Origin: Gammaproteobacteria bacterium
GTDB taxonomy: Bacteria; Pseudomonadota; Gammaproteobacteria; Steroidobacterales; Steroidobacteraceae
Assembly: GCA_016707425.1 (NCBI GenBank)
Contig: JADJHU010000011.1
Span: 43,160 to 107,159, forward strand
Length of the DNA stretch: 64,000 nt
Direction of reading: 5' to 3'
Both the position numbers and the translations under genes were made by a program. This document shows positions 51,792 to 60,486 of this stretch, one piece after another (the first letter of the stretch is position 1; the number at the start of each line of letters is the position of its first letter). Below the pieces are notes generated by a model. The model was not told the DNA's origin. It saw only the letters and a list, made by a program, of their open reading frames with translations, and ran no database searches.

Positions 51792-52586
51792 ATGCGAACC
51801 GCAGCGAAGAAAGCGCGCCCTCGGGCCACCCCGCTCTCGCGTCCGCGCATCCTGCGTGCGGCCCTCGCCATCGCGGACACCGCGGGACTCGAGGGGCTCA
51901 CCGTGCGCCGGCTGGCGCAGGAGCTCGGTGTCACGGCAATGGCCATCTACCGGCACTACGAGAGCAAGGACGCCATCGAACGCAGCCTGGTCGATCTCGT
52001 CGTCGGCGATTACGACGTGACCAGCCATGACGATGCGGACTGGCGGGAATGGATCTGCACGACCTACGCGCTGATGCGACGCGGCCTGTGCGAGCATCCT
52101 GCGATCATCCCTCTGCTCAGCAAGGCCACCTACGCCGGCAGCGACGCCATGGCCGTGCTGGAGCGAGTGCTCTGCAGGTTCGGCGAAGCGGGTCTTGCGC
52201 CGCATGTGGCCACCCGGCTGTTTCACACCCTGATGGCCTACACGATCGGCAGCGTCACGCTCAGGAGTCTGGAATCGCTGCACGCGGGCGCACGCGGCCC
52301 GCGCGCAGCGTCCCAGCAACTGCGGGAACGGCGGCTCGAGTTCGCACGCGGCCCGCGCAGCCGCTATCCGCGCGTGGTGGCTGCCGCGTCCCACCTGGCC
52401 AGCCACTTTGAAGGCCGGCATTTCGAGGCGGGGCTCAGGGCGATCATCGGTGGCGTGCTCGCTGCGCCGCCCGTGCGCTCCGGTCGATGCGCCGCGGAAT
52501 CCCGGATCAGTCTTCCTCGCTCCGCGGCTTCCATGCCTGTATCAGCTCCTGTTGCCTGCGTGCCGGGACGGGATCGTAGTGACTGA
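51792..52586 (+). CDS. TetR family transcriptional regulator
   Basis: A 264-residue regulator. The helix-turn-helix is clear near residues 15-60 (LSRPRILRAALAIADTAGLE, LTVRRLAQELGVTAMAIYRH, YESKDAIERSLVDL). The C-terminal ligand domain includes WICTTYALMRRGLCEHPAII and a TetR_C-like end HFEGRHFEAGLRAIIGGVL. The last ~35 residues are low complexity and overlap the convergent EF-G gene by 80 bases, so the true end may be earlier. Divergent from the dehydrogenase operon with a shared palindrome, it is probably its repressor, responding to a hydrophobic substrate. Confidence 0.88.
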   Translation: MRTAAKKARPRATPLSRPRILRAALAIADTAGLEGLTVRRLAQELGVTAMAIYRHYESKDAIERSLVDLVVGDYDVTSHDDADWREWICTTYALMRRGLCEHPAIIPLLSKATYAGSDAMAVLERVLCRFGEAGLAPHVATRLFHTLMAYTIGSVTLRSLESLHAGARGPRAASQQLRERRLEFARGPRSRYPRVVAAASHLASHFEGRHFEAGLRAIIGGVLAAPPVRSGRCAAESRISLPRSAASMPVSAPVACVPGRDRSD

Positions 52587-54555
52587 GAACCATCGTATAG
52601 CTGCCCTGGCCGCCCGTCAGGGATTTCAGCCGCGACTGATAGTCACCGAGCTCGGCAAGCGGCACCAGAGCCGCGATCGACACCCGCTGCCCCGGCAGTG
52701 AACCGTTGCCGCTGATGCGCGCCCGCCTGGTGGCGAGATCGCCTGTGATGTCACCCGTCGCGCCCGAGGGCACGGTGATCTCGACGCGCACGATCGGCTC
52801 GAGCACGATGGGGTCGGCTTTCCGCAAGGCATCGATGAACGCCTTGCGCCCCGCCATGACGAAGGCGACTTCCTTGGAGTCCACGGGGTGGTGCTTGCCG
52901 TCGTGGACCACGACGCGCACGTCGTGCAGCGCGTATCCGGCGAGCGCTCCTTCGGCGAGCACCTGACGCACGCCTTTTTCGACGGCGGGAATGAACTGCC
53001 CGGGAATCACACCCCCCACGACCTCGTCGACGAACTCGAAGCCCCTGCCCCGCTCGAGCGGCTCGACCCGCAGGTACACCTCGCCGAACTGCCCCGCCCC
53101 ACCCGTCTGCTTCCTGTGCCGGCAGTGGCCATCCGCCGCGCGTGTGATCGTCTCGCGGTAAGGGATGCGCGGCGGACGGGTCTTCACACGAACCCCGTAA
53201 CGTTCTCCCATGCGCTCGAGCAGCACACGCAGATGCAGGTCACCCGTGCCGTAGAGGACCGTCTCGTTCAGCACGGCGTGATGCTCGATGCGGAGCGATG
53301 GATCCTCCGCCGCAAGCTTGTGCAGCGCATCCGCCAGGCGCTGCTCATCGCCGCGACGCTCCGGTTCGATGGCGAGCCCGAGCATCGGCGGAGGCAGTTC
53401 GATGGAACGCAGGTGGTAGTGGTCCTCATCGTGCGAGTCGTGCAGCACGGCGTCGAAGTGCAACTCCTCGACCTTCGCGATGGCGCAGAGGTCGCCCGGG
53501 ATTGCCTGGGTGACCTCGCTCGCGTCCTTGCCGAGAAGCCGATAGAGATGTGTCACCTTGAAGGGCTTGCGCGCATCGCCAACGAACAGCTGACTCCCGG
53601 GACGCACCGTCCCCTGGTGCACGCGGAAGACGCCGAGCCTGCCGACGTAGGGATCGATCGACACCTTGAAGACGTGTGCGAGCACGTGCCGTGCAGGATC
53701 CGCAGTCACGGCCACCGTCTGGGCCGCGGCACCGGAACCGCGCAGGAACTGGGGCGGGTTGCCCTCGAGGGGATTCGGCATGAGCCGCGCGAATACCTCG
53801 AGGAGCTCCGCGATTCCGGCGCCGGTCTCCGCCGACGCGAAACACACGGGGATCAGGTGCCCCTCGCGCAGCGCCTGTTCGAAAGGGTCGTGCAGCTGCC
53901 CGGGCGCCAGTTCCTCGCCCTGCTCGAGATAGAGCGCCATGAGCTGCTCGTCCATCTCGACCACCTGGTCGATGATGCGCGTGTGCGCCTCCCCGATCGA
54001 GGAGAAATCCGTCGCCGCGCCACCGGGGGAAAAGAAGCAGTCGCGGACCGCGGAGCCCGATCCGGCCGGCAGATTGAGCGGCAGACATTCCGGACCGAAG
54101 ACCTCGCGCAGCTCATGCAGAAGCCGCTCGCAGTGCGCATCGCGTGCATCGATCCTGTTGACGATCACGAGACGGCAGAGACCACGCGCGTGCGCAAACT
54201 CCATGAGCCGCTGTGCCGTGGCATCGATGCCGTTCACGGCGGAGACGACCACGGCCACCGTGTCGACCGCGCCGAGAACGGCGAGCGTGCGCCCGAGGAA
54301 GTCCGGATATCCCGGAGTATCGATGACGTTCAGCTGACAGCCGTGCGCCGCGAAGCTGCATACCTTGGCATCGAGTGAGTGCTGCAGCCTTTTTTCCAGC
54401 GGATCGAAATCCGCGGTCGTGCTGCCGCGCACCACGCTGCCCTTCGCGCGCAGCACACCGGCCTCGAACAGCAGTGCCTCGAGCAGCGAGGTCTTGCCGG
54501 ACCCCGCCGCACCGACGAGAGCGATGTTGCGGATGGCATGCGTGACGTCTGGCAT
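52507..54555 (-). CDS. Elongation factor G-like protein (FusA2-type)
   Basis: A 682-residue translational GTPase paralogue. G1 is GAAGSGKTSLLEALLFEAG, G3 is VIDTPGYPDF, G4 is NRIDARD (in place of NKMD), with effector segment KGSVVRGSTTADFDPLEKRL. EF-G domains II-V follow, including GTGDLHLRVLLERMGERYGV, KQTGGAGQFGEVYLRVEPLE and ARISGNGSLPGQ. The GSVVRGST region and overall layout match the EF-G-like group 2 proteins, which lack a clear role in elongation. It starts at ATG 54555, divergent from the haem operon. Confidence 0.88.
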   Translation of the reverse strand: MPDVTHAIRNIALVGAAGSGKTSLLEALLFEAGVLRAKGSVVRGSTTADFDPLEKRLQHSLDAKVCSFAAHGCQLNVIDTPGYPDFLGRTLAVLGAVDTVAVVVSAVNGIDATAQRLMEFAHARGLCRLVIVNRIDARDAHCERLLHELREVFGPECLPLNLPAGSGSAVRDCFFSPGGAATDFSSIGEAHTRIIDQVVEMDEQLMALYLEQGEELAPGQLHDPFEQALREGHLIPVCFASAETGAGIAELLEVFARLMPNPLEGNPPQFLRGSGAAAQTVAVTADPARHVLAHVFKVSIDPYVGRLGVFRVHQGTVRPGSQLFVGDARKPFKVTHLYRLLGKDASEVTQAIPGDLCAIAKVEELHFDAVLHDSHDEDHYHLRSIELPPPMLGLAIEPERRGDEQRLADALHKLAAEDPSLRIEHHAVLNETVLYGTGDLHLRVLLERMGERYGVRVKTRPPRIPYRETITRAADGHCRHRKQTGGAGQFGEVYLRVEPLERGRGFEFVDEVVGGVIPGQFIPAVEKGVRQVLAEGALAGYALHDVRVVVHDGKHHPVDSKEVAFVMAGRKAFIDALRKADPIVLEPIVRVEITVPSGATGDITGDLATRRARISGNGSLPGQRVSIAALVPLAELGDYQSRLKSLTGGQGSYTMVLSHYDPVPARRQQELIQAWKPRSEED

Positions 54556-54701
54556 GATGCCTGCTCTCCGAGGCGCTCCTGCTTCGATGTTGCGCCTTTC
54601 CACCGTCGCTGTCAGCGCCCGTCCTGCCGCCCCTCCGGCGACCTCTCCGTGACCCTCCCGTGACAATTCGGGTGAGCCGCTGCGCTAGGGTTGCGTGCGC
54701 C

Positions 54702-55685
54702 ATGGAACTCGACGAGCTCACGGTCGTCAACCTCGCCGGCTCGGCGCTGGGCTCATGGGCGCATGCGCCTTCAGCCGACCTGCCAGCGCTGCAGATTTCG
54801 ACCTGCCAGCGGCTGCTGCTCGTCACGCGACAGGGTGCCCTCGAGGGCTGGCCGGCCACCCCTCCTCCCGCACACGGCGAGCGGCTGCATGGCCGCGCCG
54901 CCTATGCCCGTCTGCTCGAGATCGGCTGCGGCCTGCACAGCGCCATCGCCGCGGAAACCGAGATCTTCCACCAGATCAAGTCGGGCTGGATGGAGTTCGA
55001 CGCGCGCCGCGGGGCACTCGCCCGGGACCTGCGGCCCTGGATGCAGCGGCTGTTCGAGGACGTGAAGGACATCCGCTCCCGCCATCTGCGCGATGCGGGC
55101 GGCAGTTCCTATGGATCGCTCGTGCGCCGGCTGCTCGGCGAGGCCGGGACCGGCCACGGCGGACCGACGCTGCTCGTGGGCGCAGGCGCTCTCGCACGCA
55201 GTGTCGCGCCCTATCTCGCGCGCGGGCCGCTCGAGATCTGGAACCGCTCCCCCGAACGTCTGCGCGAGCTGCTGAGCTCCCTGCCGCAGGCCGGGCAGGC
55301 TCGCGCACTCGCTTGTGACACCCCGACAGAACTCGCGGCATGGCGAACGGCCGGACAGATCGTACTCTGCGTTCCGGCCGACGCATCTACGGACGAGCAC
55401 AGAGTCCGAATGTGGCGCGAGCGTGCAGACGCCGGCGCGCCCCCCGCCGTGCTGCACCTCGGCATCGAGCGGGCACAGGGTCCGTGGGAAGCGGTCGCGT
55501 CGCTGCGCACGCTCGGCGATCTCTTTGCTCTCGATGCCGGCCAGCGGCAGCGGCGCGACAGGCAGCTCGCCGCGGCGAAGCGCGCCTGCGACGAACACAG
55601 CCGGCGGCGCGTGCTGGGTGTGACGAGCACACCTCATGGGTGGGAAGATCTCATCGCCTGTACGCTCCTGCCGACCCAGCTGTGA
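54702..55685 (+). CDS. hemA: Short, divergent glutamyl-tRNA reductase (HemA-like)
   Basis: A 327-residue protein with the HemA layout but without the C-terminal dimerisation domain (usual length about 420). The catalytic-Cys region is ISTCQRLLLV (STCNR in canonical enzymes). The next block GLHSAIAAETEIFHQIK matches the glutamyl-tRNA reductase signature. The NADPH domain has LLVGAGALARSVAPYLARG and WNRSPERLREL. It should reduce glutamyl-tRNA to glutamate-1-semialdehyde, the substrate of HemL downstream. Start ATG 54702 (MELDELTVVNLAG) is preferred over the in-frame upstream GTG at 54660. It leads the haem operon. Confidence 0.75.
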   Translation: MELDELTVVNLAGSALGSWAHAPSADLPALQISTCQRLLLVTRQGALEGWPATPPPAHGERLHGRAAYARLLEIGCGLHSAIAAETEIFHQIKSGWMEFDARRGALARDLRPWMQRLFEDVKDIRSRHLRDAGGSSYGSLVRRLLGEAGTGHGGPTLLVGAGALARSVAPYLARGPLEIWNRSPERLRELLSSLPQAGQARALACDTPTELAAWRTAGQIVLCVPADASTDEHRVRMWRERADAGAPPAVLHLGIERAQGPWEAVASLRTLGDLFALDAGQRQRRDRQLAAAKRACDEHSRRRVLGVTSTPHGWEDLIACTLLPTQL

Positions 55686-57238
55686 CCATCCTGCATCTCG
55701 GTACCCGACGTTCGCTGCTTGCGACGGCGCAGAGCCGTGCCGTGGCGCGCGCGCTCGCGGAGGCCCATCCCGGCCTCGAAGTGCGTCTCGTCGGCATCGA
55801 GACACGTGGCGACGTGGTACAGGACGTGCCACTGCGCGCCGTGGAGGGCAAGGAGTTCTTCACCGCTGAAATCGACCTGGCGCTGCTCGCGGGCGAGATC
55901 GACCTGGCCGTGCACTCGCTGAAGGACCTGAGTCTCGAGCGGCCTCCGGGGATCTGCCTGGCCGCCGTGCCGCGCCGGGCGAACCCGCGCGACGCGCTGC
56001 TCTTCGCTCCGGATGCCGCTGCACGCGTCGCGCGCGGCGCACCGCTTCGCATCGGCACCTCCTCGCCTCGACGACTCGAGAATCTGCCGCCCTTTCTCGC
56101 CCGGACACTGCCGGATGCGGCGCGGACGCCGCTGCGCCTGGTGGAAATCCGCGGCAACGTGGATTCGCGGGTGCGCCGCCTGTTCGAGCCTGAGGACAGC
56201 ACACGCCGGCTCGACGTCGTGGCACTCGCGCTGGCCGGCCTGAGCCGGCTCTGGGCGGACGACACCGCGCGCGCACGGGTCGCGGACCTGCTCGCATGCG
56301 TGCGCTGGATGATTCCGCCACTGACGGCGGCCCCCGCGGCCCCGGGACAGGGAGCGCTCGCCATCGAGTGCCGCGAGAGCGACGCGCGTACGCGGGCACT
56401 CCTGCGGGCGCTGCATGATCCGGCGACGGCCGGGGAGGTCGCACTCGAGCGGGCACTCCTCGCCGAATGGGGCGGCGGCTGCCATCAGCGTTTCGGTGCG
56501 ACCTGTCTGACGAACAGACGCCTTGGACCTCTGCTGTACGTGCGAGGCCTGCGGCCCGACGGCAGGGCCGTCGGGGAGACACGCTGGCTGCAGCGCCCGC
56601 CGCTCGAGCGCCCGCGCAGTGCGATCCGTGCCTGGGACGGCACGCTGCACGGCCGTGCCGGAAGTGAGCCTCTTGCGGGTATTGCCGGAGCGCTCGCCTC
56701 GCTCGAGCCCGGGGCCGCGGTATTCATCGCCAACGAGCGCGCCCTGCCGGACGGCTGTGAGCAGGCACTCGGGCAGGCGCGCATCTATGTGCCCGGTCTC
56801 AGGAGCTGGCAGCGTCTGGCCGCGCGCGGCCTCTGGGTCGAGGGCTGCGCCGAGGGTCTCGAGGGCTTCGAGGCGCTGCGCGCCACGATCGCCGAGCCCG
56901 TGCTGCGACTGCCGCCGCTCGCAGGCTGGACGGTGCTCACGCATGCGGATGCGCTGAGCGCCTGGGCTCCCGCGCAGGCGTATGCTGCCTATCGGCTGCA
57001 GCCACCGCCGGTGACTGCGGATGCGCCAGGACCGGCGGCAGCCACACATGTCTTCTGGTCGAGTGGCTCGCAGTACGAGTTCTGGCGCGGGCGCCTGCCC
57101 GCGGGCGTGCATCACGCCTGCGGCGCCGGCAAGACGCTGGACGCCCTCGAGGCGTACGGCGTCGCGCCGCTGCAGCCCTTCCCATCGGTCGAGGAGTGGA
57201 GAGCATGGCTGGGTCTGCCGACGCCTTCGGGCAACTGA
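55682..57238 (+). CDS. hemC: Porphobilinogen deaminase fused to a degenerate uroporphyrinogen III synthase domain
   Basis: A 518-residue fusion. Residues 1-315 are HemC: LHLGTRRSLLATAQSRAVAR, VVQDVPLRAVEGKEFFTAEI, DLAVHSLKDLSLERPPGICL, GTSSPRRLENL, EIRGNVDSRVRRL and the cofactor-attachment GGGCHQRFGA. Residues about 330-518 resemble HemD (VFIANERALPDGCEQALGQA, then HVFWSSGSQYEFWR and ACGAGKTLDALEAYGV), but short and divergent. The GTG at 55682 overlaps the hemA stop as GTGA. It would turn porphobilinogen into hydroxymethylbilane and then, if the second domain works, uroporphyrinogen III. Confidence 0.88.
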   Translation: MTILHLGTRRSLLATAQSRAVARALAEAHPGLEVRLVGIETRGDVVQDVPLRAVEGKEFFTAEIDLALLAGEIDLAVHSLKDLSLERPPGICLAAVPRRANPRDALLFAPDAAARVARGAPLRIGTSSPRRLENLPPFLARTLPDAARTPLRLVEIRGNVDSRVRRLFEPEDSTRRLDVVALALAGLSRLWADDTARARVADLLACVRWMIPPLTAAPAAPGQGALAIECRESDARTRALLRALHDPATAGEVALERALLAEWGGGCHQRFGATCLTNRRLGPLLYVRGLRPDGRAVGETRWLQRPPLERPRSAIRAWDGTLHGRAGSEPLAGIAGALASLEPGAAVFIANERALPDGCEQALGQARIYVPGLRSWQRLAARGLWVEGCAEGLEGFEALRATIAEPVLRLPPLAGWTVLTHADALSAWAPAQAYAAYRLQPPPVTADAPGPAAATHVFWSSGSQYEFWRGRLPAGVHHACGAGKTLDALEAYGVAPLQPFPSVEEWRAWLGLPTPSGN

Positions 57239-58205
57239 CACTGCGTCGCCTGCGGAGCAGCGCACTCGTGCGCGAGCTCGTACGCGAGCTGCAGGTTGTC
57301 CCCGAGAAAATGATCCAGCCGCACTTCGTGGTGGAGGGTCTGCGCGAACGCGAACGCGTCCCGGGGCTCGGTGAGGTGTACCGCGAGACCAGCGACTCGC
57401 TCGCGCGGCAGGTCAAGCGGACCTCGAGGCCGGCGTCGACAAGCTGCTGCTCTTCGGCGTGCCCGCAGGCAAGTGGGAGCATGCGCCGGACTTCGGCTTC
57501 ACCTCCCGCTGCATCGCGGACCTGCGCCGCCGCTTTGGCAGGAACCTGTGGATCTCGGTCGACGTGTGTCTCTGCTCCTACACGGAACATGGCCATTGCG
57601 GCCTGCTCGATATCGAGCGCGAGCACATCGACAACGGCCGGAGCGTGACCGAGCTCGCGCGCGCAGCGTGCGAATACGCGGCCGCAGGTGCGGACTGCGT
57701 AGCGCCGAGCGACATGATGGACGGGCGCATCGGCGCCATCCGGCGGGCACTCGACGGGAGCGACCTCGAGCGCACGCTCATCCTGAGCTACGCGGCGAAA
57801 TTCCACTCCTGTTTCTACGGACCCTTCCGCCACGCCGCCGACTCCGCGCCACGGTCCGGACCCGAGGATCGTGCAAGCTACCAGATCGACCCCGCACGCC
57901 CGACTGACGCGCTGCAGAGCGCCCTGCGCGACGAGGCGGAGGGCGCCGACATCCTGATGGTGAAACCGGGACTGCCCTATCTCGACGTACTGGCCCGCCT
58001 GACCGAGCGGATCGCGCGGCCCTGGGCGGTCTACGAGGTGAGCGGCGAATACGCTGCCGTGGAAGCCCTCGCCTCGCAGGGCCTGGTGAACGCAGCGCGT
58101 GCCCATGTCGAGCTCTGGACCGCCTTCACACGGGCTGGCGCCACGATGATCATCAGCTACGGCGCGCGCCACGCACGCCGCTGGCTCGCCGAGGCGCAGA
58201 CATGA
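57205..58205 (+). CDS. hemB: Delta-aminolevulinic acid dehydratase, one frame break
   Basis: A porphobilinogen synthase of about 333 codons. The N-terminus reads RRLRSSALVRELVRELQVVP, EKMIQPHFVVEGL and YRETSDSLARQV, then needs one extra base near 57416-57419 (AAGCGG for AAGGCGG) to continue as ADLEAGVDKLLLFGVPAGKW. The zinc motif is VDVCLCSYTEHGHCG, and the Schiff-base lysines are in SYAAKFHSCFYGPFR and LMVKPGLPYLDV. The three cysteines indicate the zinc-dependent type. ATG 57205 lies inside the hemC end (34-base overlap). The stop overlaps hemL as ATGA. Confidence 0.93.
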
Positions 58206-59524
58206 AAACGCAGCGCTCGGCCGAGCTCTGGGAACGCGCCCTGCGGGTGGCTCCAGGAGGGGTACACTCGCCCGTGCGTGCCTTTCGGGGCGTCGGTGGC
58301 ACGCCGCGCTTCATGAATGCTGCGCACGGCGCGGAGATCACCGACGTTGACGGCAATCGCTACGTCGACTGGTGCATGGCCTGGGGACCCCTGATCTTCG
58401 GGCACGCCGAGCCGCAGGTGCATGCCGCGGCGCGCGACGCGCTTGCGAGCGGCTGGTCCTACGGCACCGCCGACACCCGCTCGCTCGAGCTGGCCGAACT
58501 CATCACGACACACGTGCCCTGGGTGCGCAGGATCCGCTTCGTGAATTCCGGGACGGAGGCCGTCATGTCGGCGCTGCGTGTGGCACGCGCCGCGACCGGT
58601 CGGGATCGAGTGCTCAAGTTCGCCGGCTGCTACCACGGCCATGTGGACGCCATGCTGGTACGCGCGGGCTCCGGTCTCGCCGAGCAGCCTGAACCCGACA
58701 GCGCCGGAATCTCGACCGATACCGCACACGCGACGCTGATGGCTCCCCTCGACGATCCGGCGGCCCTAGATGCCGTCTTCCAGCGCCACGGCCGTGAGCT
58801 CGCGGCCGTGGTGATCGAGCCGCTGCCGGCCAACAACGGCCTGCTCCCGCAGCGAACAGAGTTCCTGCAGCACCTCGTCGCCCGTGCGCGCGCCTGCGGG
58901 ACGCTCGTGATCTTCGACGAAGTGATCAGCGGCTTCCGCATCGCTTTCGGCGGCATGGCCGAGGTCCTGGGCATCGAACCCGACCTGGTCACCTACGGCA
59001 AGGTGATCGGCGGCGGCTTCCCCGTGGGTGCCTACGGCGGCCGCGCCGAGCTCATGGAGCTCGTCGCCCCGGCGGGCCCGGTCTATCAGGCGGGCACACT
59101 GAGCGCGAATCCGGTCGCCATGGCGGCCGGGTTCGCGACCCTGCACAGACTCCTGCGCGATCCGCCCTACGCGCTGCTCGAAGAGCGAGCCGCGCAGCTC
59201 GCTGCACGCCTCGAAGCGATCATGGCCGCACACTCGCCGCGGGCCTTCCGTGTACAGCGCTTCGGGTCCCTCTTCTGGCCGGTCTTCGGTGCGGCCGGCG
59301 AGGCGCTGGAGACGGTTCGCGCACCAGAGCGTATTCCGCAGGGCCACGCGGCCGCTTTCCGCGGACTGTTCCACGCGCTCCTCGAGCGCGGTCACTATCT
59401 CGCGCCGAGCGCCTTCGAGGTCGGCTTCCTCTCGACGGCACACGAACCGGAGCACATCGAGAGCCTCGCCCGCGCGTTCGAAGCGGCGGTGCGCGCCGGG
59501 ATCCTCGAGAACGTTTCCCGATGA
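58202..59524 (+). CDS. hemL: Glutamate-1-semialdehyde 2,1-aminomutase
   Basis: A 440-residue PLP aminomutase. Blocks: VAPGGVHSPVRAFRGVGGTP, VDWCMAWGPLIFGHAEPQV, FVNSGTEAVMSALRVARAAT, GCYHGHVDAML, IFDEVISGFRIAFGG and the PLP Lys267 in VTYGKVIGGGFPVGAYGG. It converts glutamate-1-semialdehyde to 5-aminolevulinate, confirming the C5 route. Both ends overlap neighbours (ATGA with hemB; ATGA-type with the histidine kinase), so it is embedded in the operon. Confidence 0.95.
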   Translation: MKTQRSAELWERALRVAPGGVHSPVRAFRGVGGTPRFMNAAHGAEITDVDGNRYVDWCMAWGPLIFGHAEPQVHAAARDALASGWSYGTADTRSLELAELITTHVPWVRRIRFVNSGTEAVMSALRVARAATGRDRVLKFAGCYHGHVDAMLVRAGSGLAEQPEPDSAGISTDTAHATLMAPLDDPAALDAVFQRHGRELAAVVIEPLPANNGLLPQRTEFLQHLVARARACGTLVIFDEVISGFRIAFGGMAEVLGIEPDLVTYGKVIGGGFPVGAYGGRAELMELVAPAGPVYQAGTLSANPVAMAAGFATLHRLLRDPPYALLEERAAQLAARLEAIMAAHSPRAFRVQRFGSLFWPVFGAAGEALETVRAPERIPQGHAAAFRGLFHALLERGHYLAPSAFEVGFLSTAHEPEHIESLARAFEAAVRAGILENVSR

Positions 59525-60486
59525 GAGCCGAGGGCGCGCTGCTGTCCATTCCGCGCCGCCGCCTGCGCATCCTGGTGCTGGTGGGCGCGAGCTGGCTCGC
59601 ACTGCTCCTCGGCCTCGTGCTCTGGTGGGCATATGTGGTGCTGCAGCAGGGTGAGCGCATCGCCGAGCTCGAAGTCACCGCAGGTCTGGCGCGCGGCGAG
59701 GCGCTCGTCGGGCGCGAGCGCGTGCACAACATGCTGATGTGGGAGTCGGGTGCCTTCATCGTGATACTCCTGTCCGCCACCGCGGTGCTCGCCTGGCTCT
59801 ACTACCGCGATTCCGTGCGCAACCGGGCGCTGCACGCGTTCTTCGCGGCCCTCACCCACGAGCTGCGCACGCCGCTCGCGGCGCTGCGCCTGCAGGCGGA
59901 AGCCATCGCCGAGGATCCGGAGGCACCACCGGCCCGGCACGCCAGCGGCCGGAGGCTGCTCGACGATCTGAGCCGCCTCGAGAGCCAGGTGGAACGCACC
60001 CTCGAGCTCGCGCGGGTCGAGGGCGGCGGCCGCGTGCTCGAGGAGCCGATTGCCCTGGAACCTCTGCTGCGGCACTTCTGCGCGACCCTGCCCGAATCGC
60101 TCGCCGGCCGCGTGGCCCTGCATGTCGCGCACACGCGCAGCGACACGCGCGTGCTCGGCGACAAGGTCGCCATCCAGCTCATCCTGCGGAATCTGGTGGA
60201 GAACGCCGTGCGCCACGCCCAGCGCAACAAGGTCGAACTCATCATGAGTCTCGAGCACCGCGGCTCGGGCGTGACCCTGCACTGCATGGACAACGGCGCC
60301 GGATTCGAAGGCAACGCCGCGCGCCTCGGGACCCTCTTCTACCGCGGCGAGCGCTCCTCGGGAGCGGGCGTGGGGCTGTATCTCATCAAGGCGCTCATGA
60401 CGCAGATGGGCGGTGCGGCCCGCTTCGACTCCGCGCGCGATCACGGCTTCGAGGCGGTGCTGCACTTCAGAGAGGCGGCCGCGTGA
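59521..60486 (+). CDS. Sensor histidine kinase inside the haem operon
   Basis: A 321-residue membrane kinase. Two transmembrane helices (about residues 14-40 and 77-97) enclose a small periplasmic loop of about 35 residues. A HisKA domain holds the phospho-accepting His113 in LTHELRTPLAALRLQAE. The ATPase shows NLVENAVRHAQRNKVELI, DNGAGF and GAGVGLYLIKAL. With so short a loop it probably senses through its membrane part or a partner. It overlaps hemL and the response regulator at both ends. The target genes are unknown; the operon itself is the obvious candidate. Confidence 0.93.
   Translation: MRAEGALLSIPRRRLRILVLVGASWLALLLGLVLWWAYVVLQQGERIAELEVTAGLARGEALVGRERVHNMLMWESGAFIVILLSATAVLAWLYYRDSVRNRALHAFFAALTHELRTPLAALRLQAEAIAEDPEAPPARHASGRRLLDDLSRLESQVERTLELARVEGGGRVLEEPIALEPLLRHFCATLPESLAGRVALHVAHTRSDTRVLGDKVAIQLILRNLVENAVRHAQRNKVELIMSLEHRGSGVTLHCMDNGAGFEGNAARLGTLFYRGERSSGAGVGLYLIKALMTQMGGAARFDSARDHGFEAVLHFREAAA

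Noticed and set aside
50726..52030. Long Pro/His/Arg-rich open frame on the plus strand over the gamma and beta subunit genes
   Set aside because: Composition arises from the G-rich minus-strand genes; no known domain, and the last part merely joins the tetR sequence in a wrong frame.
52888..54378. 496-codon open frame antisense to the EF-G-like gene
   Set aside because: No recognisable domain; EF-G motifs on the minus strand are complete.
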